A stretch of DNA of 64,000 nucleotides, taken from assembly GCA_977006965.1 (NCBI GenBank), contig OZ345355.1:2480001-2544000 (forward strand), in the 5' to 3' direction. Below are positions 1 through 11,452 of this stretch, in pieces. A model generated the notes under the pieces. That model saw nothing but the letters and a program-made list of their open reading frames with translations, did no database searches and was not told the origin of the DNA. The DNA is from Phymatolithon calcareum. Its lineage: Eukaryota; Rhodophyta; Florideophyceae; Hapalidiales. Numbering within the stretch: position 1 is the stretch's first letter; each line of letters opens with the position of its first letter. The position numbers and the translations under genes are program-made.

Positions 1-1
1 A

Positions 2-2343
2 GATGGAATCGAGTTTGTCAAGACGTGCACGAACTCATCTGAAGAGAATGGACGAGCGGAAAGGATGAACAGAACCCTGTGCGATAGATTACGTACAATG
101 CTCAATCACGCCGGGATGCCTTCAGAGTTTTGGGCAGAGTGTCTTCATTCAGCATGCGACACTCGAAACCATGTCGCTAAGAATGGTCGCAGGAGAACTC
201 CAGTGGAGCACCTTACGGGAAAACGTGAGAGCGTCGCCCACATGCGCACATTCGGGTGCAGAGTTTGGGCTCGGGTTCCTGACAAGCATCGCAGGAAGCT
301 GGAACCAAGGGCTCGGGACGGAATACTCCTCAGAAGCGTCTCGTATGGAAAGTACAGGTGTACATCAAAAGAGACCATGAAATTGTCACTAGTCGTCTCT
401 ACAATGTTGTTGAGAATGAATTTCCAGCTCTAAAATGGAACGAAGAAGATCTCCTCACAGTCGTCGAGGAGGAGTACAGCTGTACTGCTGATTGGGACTC
501 TACCGAGATCGATGGAAGCGCCAGGCATGATGGAAATGGAACCACCGTTAGCAGCGACTTGGAAAGTAACGAAGACGAAGCTGATGCTTCAGAGGCGTCT
601 GATACAGGGAGCTCTAAGGGCGATACCGCGAATGGCGGGGATGAAGGCGACATTCCTGCGCCAAGCGAAAGTGTTCCAAAGTCGCGCCTATCTGGGCGCT
701 CTATTGTTCCGCGGAAGCGCTTGATTGAGGAATGCAGCATGGCGCTAGAGGATCCTACTTCATACAGAGCAGCATTGAATGCACCGTACGCTTCGCAATG
801 TGTTCAGGCCGCGCGCGCAGAGATGGCAGCAATTGAGGCTAACGGAGCAGGGGCACGTGCGGTCCTTCCTCCGGGTAGGAAGCTAATCACAACAAATTTC
901 GTGTTTAAGCGCAAGTTCGGCCAGGATGGAGAAGTAGCCCGGCACAAGGTACGGCTCGTTGCCCACGGATACAAACAGTGTATGGGAATCGATTCCTATG
1001 AAACTTATGCACCATTTGTAAATTACGAGGTGGCGCTGCTCGTGTTGGGATACTACTTGCGGCTCGGAGCGCGAATCGACCTGATGGACGTTAAAACCGC
1101 TTTCCTGAGCGGAGGGATTGAGGAAGACATCTATGTATTGCTGCCGGAGCCATTCGACGATGGGAAGAATATCTACAAGCTTCACAAAAGCCCGTACGGC
1201 CTACGGTAGTCACCACGTAATTGGTACAAAACACTCGTCGACGCTTTGCAGGAGCTTGGCTACGAACCGTTTGGATCCACGGACTACATCTTCACCAAGG
1301 ACAAAGATCACGACAAAGTTGTGGTGTTGGTATACATAGACGACTTAATAGTCATCAGTCTAAGCTCGAATGCAGTGGAGAAGACAAAGGACGGCCTGGG
1401 AAAGAAATTCAAGGCGAAGGACTTAGGGCAGCTCACGTATTTCCTCGGGGTTAAGTTCGAGCGTCTGGGTAGCGGTATAGTGATGCGACTGACGCAGCAC
1501 GCGAATATTGAGCGTGTAGTGTAGCGCTATGGAATGGAAGCTGCGAGAACGGTGGCGACACAGATGGAACCTGGTCTAATTGCATCGCGCATTTTGGGAC
1601 CTTGAGATGAAGAGGAGCGCCGCAAAATGGCTGCCGTCCCATACCGTGAACTTGTGGGCGCAGTACTGTACCTTGCCAAACGCACTCGTCCAGAAATCGC
1701 TTACGCCGTTGGATTTCTATGCCGGTTTGTGAACGGCCCAGCCCTCGAACACTGGACGGCTGCGAAGCGCGTGCTGCGCTACCTTGCAAGAACTATGGAT
1801 GCAGGCTTGCTTATCGGCAATGTTTCCGGATTAGGCAGCAATGCGCTGGACCTCGAGGCGTACTGCGATGCCGACTGGGCAGGTGATACGGTAAGCTGGC
1901 GCTCAACGACTGGCTTCGTTCTTCTACTGAACGGTGGGCCGATTCTGTGGAGGTCACTCAAGCAGCGCTGCGTTGTTCTTTCTTCAACAGAGGCCGAATA
2001 CGTGGCGCTGTCGCAATGTGTGCGCTCTGTGGTGCGCGTTCGGGCCGTGCTGACTGAGCTTCGGGTGAAGCTTGAGCCGACAACGGTGCACGAGGACAAT
2101 CAAGGTTGTCTGTCGTGGGTGCTCAATGGCGGGAAACGAACGAAGCATATCGAGGTGCAGTACCACTACTCATGCTCTATCGAGGAGCGCGGCGAAGTTG
2201 TTTTGAAATACTGTCCGATGGAGAAGATGGTGGCGGACATCTTAACGAAACCCCTTGGTGCGCAGAAATTTGAACCTCTAGTTGCGCAATTGATGTCGTT
2301 TGCAGATGATGATGAGAACCGCAAAGTCGAGGAGGAGTGTTGA
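2..2343 (+). pseudogene. Ty1/copia pol remnant (integrase end, RT, RNase H)
   Basis: The 3' half of a copia-type polyprotein, continuing from before the window. Frame 2 (2-433) opens inside the integrase core: NSSEENGRAERMNRTL is the usual region of the catalytic Glu. Near 355 the reading shifts to frame 1, which then carries the reverse transcriptase (KLITTNFVFKRKFGQDGEV, LMDVKTAFLSGGIEEDIYV, the YIDD catalytic box near 1333) and RNase H (YCDADWAG, SSTEAEY, HEDNQGCLSW, KHIEVQYHY, DILTKPLG). Frame 1 is broken by TAG at 1207 (where copia proteins normally have Gln in YGLKQSPR), TAG at 1522 and TGA at 1603. Family assignment is secure; the copy is inactive as it stands. Confidence 0.93.
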
Positions 2344-2606
2344 CAGTTGTGCGACATCTGCGGTCTCATGACCCGGGCAACTAGCCCTGCAAGGAGGAGG
2401 TCGAGTTGAGGTGGGGGAACTTAGATTTATTGTTTGTGCTATTTGATTGTATTGCTTTGAGTCAACGGCTGACATGTTGAGCAACGGAAGGACGGTGCTC
2501 CGAAATGAGGCGGTCATTGTACTGTATATTTGATCACTGCGTTTGTGTGATGCGCCCCAAGTTGAAGAAGAGACTTCGGTAAGTTCATACATTACAGTCT
2601 CAACGA
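2338..2606 (+). repeat. Putative 3' LTR of the first copia element
   Basis: A purine tract (gaggaggag) ends at 2337 and is followed by TGTTGACAG, overlapping the pol stop, as is typical at the start of a copia 3' LTR. A plausible end is TCAACG at 2601-2606, the complement of the TGTTGA start with its final A lost. The 5' LTR lies outside the window, so the length of about 270 bp is inferred. Confidence 0.55.
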
Positions 2607-3180
2607 CGGAAAGCAATGGGTACTTAATCGGAAAGGCGCGACATTTCATTAAACTCGGTGGCAACCCAATATTTTCTGAGAACATCTTCGGTTTGAACAG
2701 GACGTGCCGAAATGTGATTTACAGTATACCTGTCCAGGCCGTCGTCAACGCAAACTACTATTTTATGTACATGTCTTCTATATGTACCGGTAAAACTCAC
2801 GACATTCGGACTTCGGATATAGAAGACTTTTAGAAAGACTGCAAGAACGGGAAATTTTGGAGGAGTTCTGGAGAGCCCGCGATGCAGCTTACGAATGCTT
2901 CAACGGAGTGATCACGGCTTGAACGAACTCCATGTGCGAGGCAGTGGGCATTGGCGTTTACTTCGACTCCTTTCAGTCTTTTCAATCATCATGCGTATCT
3001 ATCTGGAGCAGTCTTTTGGAACGCTGGTGAGGCGTTGACACATTTTATGGTGCCTCCTCGAGTTTAGATTGATCAAGATACCGTTCATAATTTTTTTTGT
3101 ATGTGTGTGCATAACTGGTACGTAGAGAAGAACGGTCCGAAAGATCTATCCGCTTCGATGATGCCGGACAAGTATCGCTA
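2607..3180. other. Unassigned stretch
   Basis: No protein similarity, repeat boundary or RNA gene that I can recognise. Short open frames (for example 2543-2833) have no family features. Confidence 0.4.
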
Positions 3181-4275
3181 CGCTGACAAGTCTTTTATCA
3201 CATGGAGGTATCTTGTAATTGCAGGCAGAGAAGAAGAGCGAGAAACAGCACCGTCTCGGAGGGATCTCGAGGTGTGTACCTGTGAAAAATTGTTGCTTTG
3301 GAGTCCGCCAAGCTGAAGCAAATAGGAAGAATTAAGACTGCGATCACAGAGCTTCTTAAGATTTCCGAAATACTCGTCCTCATGACAAGGTTTGAATTCG
3401 GCGCAAATGGATTTATGTAAGTCTACCACGGAGAATAAGAATACCCTCGCTCCTTCATTTTCAAATACTGGGACTTCCAGAGACAGATTCTCGCAGTACC
3501 TCCGATGCATAATATGCATCGTGCAACCAAGTGAACAAATAACTATGTCGTCCGTACTGTACCTGAGGCGCTCGTTCGGGATTTTGTCAATACAATTATT
3601 GATAAAAAATAGCAAACTGTGTCCCCTTTAAACCTGATTTGCTCTTACAACTTCATATTAGATTTAAAATGGCCAACTTTAGTACATCACCATCCACCGT
3701 AAACCAGAGGAAGGTTGCGCGGTATAGAATTCAGCGTAAGGAAGAGGTGACATGATGCTGCACCTTAAGCTGGGAAGCGCGGCAAAGGTCTAGAAGCAAA
3801 ACGTTTTCGAAGGTGAAACTGCCCATAGTACAGTTGTGGTGCGCCCTGTTGCTGCCGCATATTCTCTTAAAAGGCGCCTTTTCCTCCCGAATTCATTTGA
3901 TTCGCGCAGTATTCGTCGATATTTAGTACTCCAGAACGCACATTTGCTCCGGAAGCGTTGTTGAAAACCACTTAACTCCAACGGAGATGAAAAGGAAGAC
4001 TGCAGGTGATATGATGACAACTTCAGCTGTGCAAAACAACTGCAGAGTCTGCCAAGTCGAGAAAATGAACCTCGTGTGCTTATCATGTAATAGGCTTTGT
4101 GGCGCCGCAATCAATAAATGGGGTACTTCAACTTTTAGGAACTGTTTTGCAAAGCACGTTGAACACATCCGTGAGCTTGATGCTTTTGATGAGGTTACTA
4201 ATGAGTAGTTTTCGTTGGCAAAAGTCAAATGATTCCCATTCCCTCAATTGAGCGGAAACTCCTGTCACATAGACA
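3180..4275 (+). mobile_element. piggyBac-like element P0, 5'-truncated
   Basis: The region aligns piecewise with P1-P4. 3335-3400 matches the FFEILVLMA segment, 3540-3760 matches the first catalytic block of P3, 3795-3965 matches the region before the C-terminus, and 3987-4208 is the cysteine-rich C-terminus. The right end is preserved: a CCCTCAATTGAG half-palindrome at about 4240 and the terminal inverted repeat CTGTCACATAGACA ending at 4275. The next bases are TTGG where other copies have CTAG, so the target site has decayed. I could not find the left end. Confidence 0.7.
3987..4208 (+). pseudogene. piggyBac transposase C-terminal Cys-rich domain (P0)
   Basis: The 73-residue reading frame begins MKRKTAGDMMTTSAVQNNC and contains CRVC-x11-CLSC, then RNCFAKHVEH: a C-x2-C / C-x2-C / C-x3-H arrangement. 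This is the layout of the RING-like cysteine-rich domain that ends piggyBac (DDE_Tnp_1_7) transposases and binds element ends. The preceding LNSNGDEKE-type sequence corresponds to the HLTP..KRK linker seen in the other copies. It is a fragment of the transposase, not a gene of its own. The same domain recurs in P1, P2, P3 and P4. Confidence 0.75.
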
Positions 4276-4823
4276 TTGGATACAAGTCTGGAAATTGCTG
4301 CTGATGCGCTGATAGCTTTCAAAATAAAAATCTCTCCATTGGTCGGACCATTTATGATAGACGGCCTGTATCAAATCCGCTTAAGTGCGCAAGATTTCTT
4401 CGAAAACCGAGGACGGCGGAGTTGGGGCTGGTATTTCGAGCGTGGCGAGTTCTCGATTCACCGACATTACCGCCGAAACAAGCGCTTTGTCTAGCTTGAT
4501 CGCTGTTGACATTTGCGCCGGCGCGGGCACGGGCGCCCGCGCCGGAATCTTGTGTCTTTTGTGGTCCGTTAGGTCCGGTAAGCCTCTCTCCTTCTCCCCT
4601 CCTTGTCTACCGTCAAACTTCAAAGCGTCCTGGCACTCTACACTCGAGCAATTTCCTTCCCTAAGCTGGGCTTCCGTTGAAAATCTTGAGAATTACACAA
4701 AGCTGTACTCCTCTTGCGGCGCGTGATGCCGTGGGAGTAGCTGTATCTGAGAATCAATCACAATAGCTGATCTACAAGATAAATCTTGTCACCGAGGCGA
4801 GCAAACAGGAAGCCCGCCGTTTG
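4276..4823. other. Unassigned stretch, short GC-rich core
   Basis: Around 4500-4550 there is a GC-rich run (gcgccggcgcgggcacgggcg) producing open frames on both strands (4385-4726 plus, 4381-4623 minus). Neither has recognisable domains and the overlap suggests composition rather than coding. Confidence 0.35.
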
Positions 4824-4955
4824 AAGAAGAAGAAGGCATATTTATATTTTAAATTTGCGAACGCATCTGCTGGCGCTTGGGGCAACTTTTCGAGTGCAAA
4901 GAAAATTAAGCCACTTTATGGCTTGATTCTGTCCTATGATAGGGAGGGTTTCTTA
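4824..4955 (-). repeat. LINE-delta 3' end (GAA/TTC-tailed), reversed
   Basis: Starts with a GAAGAAGAAGAAG tract, followed by ATTTATATTTTAAATTTGCG and the core cgcatctgctggcgcttggg. The same core next to a TTC/GAA microsatellite tail occurs at 12060-12150, 27508-27597, 48218-48300 and 48396-48485. The conserved 3' end joined to a simple-repeat tail indicates a LINE (or its SINE parasite) 3' terminus. Confidence 0.6.
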
Positions 4956-5097
4956 CTTCGTGCTCTACAGCTAGGAGCCTGTCTTGTGAGAAAAAAGAAA
5001 ATGTCCGAAATCGAAATGAAAACGTAAGCGAAGGATTGTAGCGCAACGAAAAGTCTCTCAGTTGCAATGATAATATACTAAGGGAGCTTCAATAAAA

Positions 5098-5122
5098 CAG
5101 AAATCCATCCATCCATCAATCT
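5098..5122. repeat. (CATC)n short tandem repeat
   Basis: Follows aataaaacagaa and reads ccatccatccatcaatc. It may be the tail of an older retroposon. Confidence 0.5.
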
Positions 5123-5159
5123 CTTGTGAGAAATTAACTGTTGCCACGAATGATCAACC

Positions 5160-8010
5160 GAAACATGCATTTAGACTGGAAGCAAAAAGAAGAAACTCGT
5201 CGTCCCGTGTGCACCGCGCGTATTAAAGTACACACACAAAAGGAATAACAATATCCGCGCCAAACTCTCCAGAGGACATATGGACAGGGGCTACACAGCA
5301 CAGGCCTGTATGCACGCGCCTTCGAAGCCGGCAAGTTCGTGACCCGAACCAGTATAAGCGACCAATCAGTGTAAGAGACCGAGATGACACACAAAGGAAA
5401 AATGAAATCAAGGAACGAATGCGTAGTCTCATTGAGGACCTCAAGGGAAGTACCTCGCCCGAATCGGTATCCCATATCTACAGAGATTGTGGACCTCGGA
5501 GGAAAGTCAAGAAAAGAATCCAGGAAAGAAGTCGCGCTTCGTAAGTACCAAGAAGGCATTCCCGAAGTCATCGAAGACCTCAAAAGGTGCAGCAATTTAA
5601 GAGATCTACACCAGGGGTACAAGAGACTTGTTAAAACCTGGTGTGATCCGTGGAGAACTAGAAAACGCACACCGGCACGCTATAAGTCATTCTGGAATAC
5701 AGAGCTTGACAAAATGGCACTGAAGCGGAAGAAACTTTACCGGAAAGCCAGATCATCCCAATCACCGGAAGACTGGGGCCGTTACCACGAGTGTAAGTAC
5801 CAATTCAGAACCTTGGTGAACAAGAAGAAGAAATAGCAGTATCAAGAATACATCGCCGACCTCGAGGAAAAGGATGGACCAGCGGCTTTGAAGCAACTTG
5901 CCAAGATGAAAAAGAAAATTCGAAGAAGAAAGCTAAGAAACGAGATGACAGGAAGCCCCATGAATTGCGCGAAATTCTCAGCCCATATCTCAGAGACATG
6001 CCATAGCACCGAAAAGTGGCAACCCGGACTAAGAAAATTCTCCTGTACAGAAGACATGAGGACAAAAATTGAAGCGGCTATCCGTAAAGCACCAAACGGA
6101 AAGGCACCAGGCTTAGACTAGGTGAAGTCTGAAATGCTAAAAGTCGATATATCGCTCAACGCCGAAGTGCTTACAGCCTTGTGGGAGGCCTGCGGGAGGT
6201 GTGGAGACACACCTCTGCACTGGCAGAAAGCGCTCCTCGTCCCAATACACAAGAAGGGGGCACATGAGGACCCCGGAAACTACCGACCGATTTCCTTGCT
6301 GAGCCACGCAAGGAAAATTATTGAGACAGCTATTGATATGAAGCTGCGCACAGTATACGCAACCCACTGGTATCAGCTTGGGTTCCAAAAGGGGAAGAGC
6401 ACTGAACTGGCCATCCTAAGAGCTACTGAGCTACTAAAAGATGATCAGAGATGTGTAGCAGTATTGGACCTTAAGGCTGCCTACGACACAGTACCGAGAG
6501 TACACTTTGTGAACAGAATGAGACCAGTACTACCCAAGGAGATCTGCGCAATGGCCGAGGCGTTCTTGACACCATCCTGGGTAGCAACAATTGGTGATGC
6601 GAACAGGAACTGGTTCCTAGTGGACAGGGGAGTCCCACAAGGGTCCCCTTTCAGTCCTAGCCTCTACAACATCTTCATGGATGAATTCGCAGAGCGAATG
6701 AGCCGGGCATCAAAAACCTGGGCTGAAGTACCGGCTATCCTCTTCGCTGACGATGTTCTTCTCTCTGCGAAATCACCCGCGGCACTGCAAGGACTATTGG
6801 ATATAGCTACCCAATGGGCACAAGAGCGAGAGATGACTTGGAACACTAAACAAGGGAAAAGCGAAGTCCTCGAATCAGAAGAAACATTGGGCAAGACATT
6901 CAAGCTAGCGAACAAGGTACTAGCACAAGTTCCGGAGGTCACGTATCTTGGAGTATCCCTAGACCCCGGAGGAGTCACAGATACGTTAATGATGCAACGA
7001 CTAAAGAAATCAAGGACGACCGTGTACGAGTTGCGTACACTGGGAGTGTTCAAGAAAGGGCTGAGTATACAGAAGTGTATTCAGATATACAAGGCACTAG
7101 TACAGCCACGCTGGGAGTACGCAATGCACTTAACGCCCTGGACAGAAGACGTACAAAATGCCGTCAAGGAAGTAGAAGCAACATTCTTCAATCAAGTATT
7201 CGGGCCCGAGGAAGGACTGCTAGGCTCCGTCTCCTGTGCCGGATCCAGGCGGCCGCACATCGACGAGAAATCTTGGCCTTCAAAATGCTGAGAAGGAACA
7301 AGGCGAAAGAACGTATGTATTCAAATGAAGTGCCCGAAAGAAGAAACAACCATGAATGGCAGTACACGAGGAAAGATATCGCCGCGATGGAGACCAGAGA
7401 GCCGTTCGATGAAGCGGTAAAGCATATCCAAGCAAACCAATCTTCGCAAGCACTTCGATCGAAATTTCTGGAAATGGAAGGAGACCGCCTAGAATCGAAG
7501 CGGAAAAGAAAGATACCATACCACAAAACAAGAGAATTGCCAGCAATCCTCAAGCTCCCCAAGGTGAAGCACAGACAACTCGCGCTGCAGTATGCCTGTG
7601 GCAGATTCCCACAGGTGTCAACAACACGTATGATTGAAGAATTCGGCACCAGAGCCAGAGAGCATATGGAGACCCTTGAACGCACGCTAGCAGGGTACGA
7701 ACTCGAAGGAGAAAAACGACTGGAAACAGAAAAGGCGCTAGATGAGCTCTTACTATTTAGCAAGACACTCATAGAACGCATGGAGAACGAAGAAGGCCTG
7801 TATTAATCCGCAGAATGCAAGGCAAAAAGTGGTCGAGTCCAAGCACCAACAATCCCGTAGAGGACTGAGATAGGACTACTTTGAGTCCTGAGTTTTCCCG
7901 TCTGCCATTCTGGTGGACGTTTTGTGAGCTACACAAAGGTAGGTAGCACCAGAGGAAGCCTTGCCCATATCTTCGGAAGTCTGTAGGGCTTTTAAATAAA
8001 CTTGAAAGGA
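5160..8010 (+). mobile_element. LINE-alpha, nearly complete 3' two thirds
   Basis: A non-LTR retrotransposon: reverse-transcriptase coding 5384-7806, a 3' UTR, and an end at about 8000 reading gggcttttaaataaacttgaaaggaaaaaaaa. The same 3' UTR and A-rich tail recur at 22268-22384, which fixes the 3' end. The 5' limit is uncertain: coding-like sequence in frame 1 (5341-5540) precedes the frame-2 ORF, implying another frameshift near 5530. Confidence 0.85.
5384..7806 (+). pseudogene. LINE-alpha ORF2-type reverse transcriptase, disrupted
   Basis: Frame 2 runs from 5384 through 7205 with TAG at 5834 and 6119, then shifts to frame 1 until TAA at 7804. RT landmarks: PIHKKGAHEDPGNYRPISLLS (about 6245), LGFQKGKSTELAIL (6380), AVLDLKAAYDTVPR (6460), DRGVPQGSPFSPSLYN (6625), the FADDVLLSAK catalytic box (6745), and the thumb motif YLGVSLDPGG (6945). 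The C-terminal part (PRWEYAMHLTPW, RLLCRIQAA, KVKHRQLALQYACGRFP) is shared with LINE-beta. Alignment to LINE-beta shows the stops replace Gln (CAG expected, 5834) and Glu (PGLDEV, 6119). No endonuclease domain is visible. Inactive copy. Confidence 0.92.
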
Positions 8011-8310
8011 AAAAAAACATGAGGTGACGCTTTGTAAGGCGCCCAGCAAAAATTTCTAACATATCTTGCGCGGACTTTCTAGGTTTGTAGGTTAATCCAC
8101 CCAAAATATTACGTAAGCCCAAGGTAGTATGCCGATCAGTAGAGAAGTTAAGCAAGTTGATTTCCTTTGAGCAAGAATCTGATTAACCCTTCTTCGCTTT
8201 TTATCCAAATGGCTCCCCCTTCACCATAAGAATCATTTGCGCATTATGGTTTGCCGGCCCCTTCTTGAAAAATCCACCGAAAAAGTCGGGAGTCATTGAC
8301 ATTAAGAACG
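8011..8310. other. Unassigned stretch
   Basis: AT-rich sequence with no coding or repeat similarity that I can see. Confidence 0.4.
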
Positions 8311-8410
8311 GGGGGATATAAAATAAATCAACATATTATGTTGATTTTTTTTAAAAGCTCCCAAAGCATCAATTTGAGTAACAGGGCAGCTTCTCGCTGT
8401 TTTCCATACT
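8311..8410 (-). repeat. LINE-gamma 3' end fragment
   Basis: gggggatataaaataaatcaac followed by ttttaaaagctcccaaagc and gagtaacagggcagcttctcgctg. Nearly the same as the starts of the insertions at 20584 and 35485, read in reverse. It contains only the last part of the ORF and the 3' UTR. Confidence 0.75.
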
Positions 8411-8943
8411 CATCTGTCTAAAAGAATTGATAACAGATAACCTACAGTCAGATCCTGACTAGTACGGTCATGGCATTAGGAGCGCTGAGCCTAAGGAAGC
8501 ATGCATGGTCCCCTGCAGAGGTGAATGTCGTCGTTCGGGCTATGGGCGCGATGCAATGCAACTTTGTATAAGATAAGATTCATGGCACCTTCTCAAACGG
8601 CGCGAAGAATGGAGAAGATCTAGGATGATATATTTTCCCGTCATGAAAATAGAAGTCTGTGGCATAGGCATTTGTCCCACTTTCAACTTGTAGTTAGAAG
8701 AAATGTCCAACACGCTTCGTGTAGAGACTTGTAAGAAGACGTGATTCACTGTCGCATATACGAGGTAGATCTGGAAAAGATGAGCATGAGCCTTCATCAC
8801 TGCAGAGACATTAGTCCAGGGTTCGGTCATGGATTGCATACACTCTTCGCTGTTTCCTCACAAACCGGTGCGAGTTAGCAAAGAAAACTACATGCGAGGC
8901 CGTGTGATTCATAAATCGCAATTTTTCTAGATATCGGAGCAGT
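8411..8943. other. Downstream region of the RCHY1-like gene
   Basis: No recognised gene. Reverse-strand open frames at 8540-8839 and 8811-9038 have no family features. This stretch may include the 3' UTR of the gene ending at 8944. Confidence 0.35.
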
Positions 8944-9564
8944 TTAAGGATCTTCAACTTCTGAACTACACTCTCTAAAGTATTTCTCTGATTTCGCTTC
9001 CAGATCGAGTACGTTGTTCCACTTTGCCATATCAGCAACAGTCTTCCGACACTGTCTTAACGGACAGCAGTAATATTCAGTAACTCGGGCTAAAAAGCAC
9101 TTGCAGTGCATGGAATGCCCACATCGCATTGTCGTGGACGGCTCGCGGCTTCGGAACATGTCTTGCCCGCACCCAGCGCACGGCCGACGCATTGCATTGA
9201 TAGCGCATACATGTGGATACGATCGTATAGGGAAACACATGCTGCACATTGCGCAATGCATAACGTCTGCTGCTCGACCTTTCCTGCACACGCCACATTC
9301 ACGACAGTGAAATCCATCGCCAGCATACCACATGCGGCATGTGGTGCATCCTTTTTCCCCAAACGCTTGTGAGCACTTATGACAGAAGTTGGCTACCGGT
9401 TGCCGATGCTTGCAGCTGCAGCATATGACTTCACGGACGAGATGAAGGTTCATTTTGTGATTTGCGGACTCATCGTGACCGCGGTGGCAACAGACAATGA
9501 TATTGCAGCATGGTGCTACAAGGTTACAATAACGGCGATAATGTGTACAATGCAGTGTCCACAT
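8944..9564 (-). CDS. CHY/CTCHY/RING-finger E3 ubiquitin ligase, RCHY1 (PIRH2) type
   Basis: Single-exon 206-residue protein with three zinc modules in the order diagnostic of RCHY1/PIRH2 and plant MIEL1. A CHY finger spans about residues 6-64 (CTHYRRYC, APCC, CCHRGHD, CCSCKHRQ, CHKC). A CTCHY region spans about 69-120 (CTTCRMWY, HCRECGVCRKG, HCAMCSMC, HVC). A RING follows at about 129-172 (CAGC, CGHSMHCKC, CCPLRQC). The family transfers ubiquitin to substrate proteins in cytosol or nucleus. The start is set at 9564, just before the first zinc ligands; the frame stays open upstream to a TGA but has no earlier ATG. One oddity is that the last RING pair is C-x4-C instead of the usual C-x2-C, so the second zinc site may be altered. 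It is the only clear conserved cellular gene here. Confidence 0.9.
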   Translation of the reverse strand: MWTLHCTHYRRYCNLVAPCCNIIVCCHRGHDESANHKMNLHLVREVICCSCKHRQPVANFCHKCSQAFGEKGCTTCRMWYAGDGFHCRECGVCRKGRAADVMHCAMCSMCFPIRSYPHVCAINAMRRPCAGCGQDMFRSREPSTTMRCGHSMHCKCFLARVTEYYCCPLRQCRKTVADMAKWNNVLDLEAKSEKYFRECSSEVEDP

Positions 9565-9674
9565 CTCTTCCACCACTTCACCTCGAGAGGCACCACGGGG
9601 ACTTGAACGGATTGTTGAGCTGCTTCACCTTGCGTCCACCATGATTTTGTTAGATTGTTGAAGTTTGCTAGTAT

Positions 9675-9686
9675 CTTATATATAAG
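9675..9686 (-). promoter_or_regulatory. TATA-like element upstream of the RCHY1-like gene
   Basis: A perfect CTTATATATAAG palindrome lies about 110 bp upstream of the chosen ATG on the coding strand. Position and sequence suit a TATA box; no transcript evidence is available. Confidence 0.4.
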
Positions 9687-9699
9687 AGACAGTGAAATT

Positions 9700-11452
9700 A
9701 GTTCCCATTGTTCCTCAGCAAGAGTCGGAGAGAGACTGATAGGGAGAGACAGCGTTTGGTTTTCCAAGATACCGTCGACATGGTAGACATGTCAGCAAGG
9801 AGAGCAGGAGCTTTAATGATTGCTTCATGCCCACTTTAGGAATACATGAAGATGCTCGCGGTGGGAAAATACCAAATCACTACCGGTATTTAGTGGCGGC
9901 GAAAACCAATAATGCCACTGAAGTATCGCCCCTCCAGGATGCCCATTTCATGCAATCTGACGGCATTGTATCCTCCCACAGGGGCGGAAAATGTCATCCG
10001 AGAGCGATGATGCTATCTGATGGCGCTCTGTGATTGGATATTAAATCTGGAGATATGCCCGCTCGGGCCCTTGGAGACGATCTGTAATTTCGCACTCAAT
10101 ATAAAGACCCCAGGGATTGATTTTGGTCGCGCTTCAGTAGATTGCAAGTATTTGTCCCGTGCTCTGCTGGATCAGAGCGATGCCGCAGCTATGGCGCAGC
10201 GCCGTGGGAGAGTAGACAAATCCCGAATCATCGCTGCGCGTTATTTGCATGAGTAGCTGTCACATTCGAAGTCGCGTATTGGTCAATGTCTCACGTGCGA
10301 TTTATAGCAACGTCACGGATTTGCCAAATCTCATTGAGATCCATACGGCGTCTCAAAATAGAGCTTATTAAAATTTGTGGAAATATTTTCAAAAACGACC
10401 AAGCAAAATGATTTACTCTCGCATGCTGGGATTTGCCCCTACCTCTCTGGATCTTCCTCTTAAGCTCCCCAGCGCGCGCATAGGCTGTGCCATGAATGCA
10501 GATACTTGGCAGATGAGTACCTCTGTGCGACAAAATTCTTTTCGGGAATATCAAGAGAACAGACGAATGTCGAAAGAACACTGTTGAAACTTCACATGGA
10601 AGTGTAGTCCATACCCTACAGCCATGCTTGAGTCCCCGTTAGTGCTTCAAAGGACCGATCACGGTCTCAGACAAGGAGCCCCAATGACAGCCTAAGAGGG
10701 CACCAGATCTTCAGAGCGCCAATCTAGCTGCAAAGCAAGGAAAAACGCAATCTCCAGCTCATATTTGTGCGATTGCATCATTGGGCGAAAGCATAAAACA
10801 ACCCCAGAGCTGAAAAATTAAAGTAACTTTTGTTTCTGACGCATTCAGCAGACATTTCCAATTTGCTGGAACACAGTCAGACAATAATGCCAGGAGAAGA
10901 ATGTAGTCTCAGGATACAAGTTCAGCTAATAAAGCATCTACGTCCAAGTCACTGTGAGTCCTTAATTGTAATTTAGTACTTTTCTGTGCATATTCACAAC
11001 ACTCTTCTTGCAGCTCGTATCGATATTAACTGTCTGCGCACGTGAAATGTGGTCCCCAATTTTGATCCTGTAGACCAACTAGTGAGCGAAACGGCAATAG
11101 ATTTCGAAGTCTAACAATTCGGGGCCTAGAGGTACTTAATGAGCAGCAGTACCTGCAAGGCGAGCCGTTACACACCACCTTACGCCTTCCTCAATGTGTG
11201 TACATGATTGTGAGATAACAGGACGGCGCTGGCAGGACGTGTGAGTCCTGGTCCGCCTCGATAGACAGAGACTTTTCCACTCGAGAATGATATTGTAGCT
11301 TCGCCGTTCTTCATGCAGGCAGTTCTGGACCGTAGATCTGTTTTTATTTACATACGCAAACCGTGTCACTGATGCAGAATGTGTCTGCGAATATGATGGA
11401 CACAAGTTGGCGTCATTTCCGGTGAACGGGACTCTTTCGGAGACGAAAGCTT
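9700..11452. other. Unassigned 1.7-kb stretch
   Basis: Contains open frames (9827-10033, 10020-10256, 10375-10587, 11136-11405 minus) with no motif or homology that I recognise, and no clear repeat boundaries. Confidence 0.4.

Noticed and set aside
9077-9372. Three overlapping Cys-rich frames on both strands
   Set aside because: Shadows of the CHY/RING gene in other frames.
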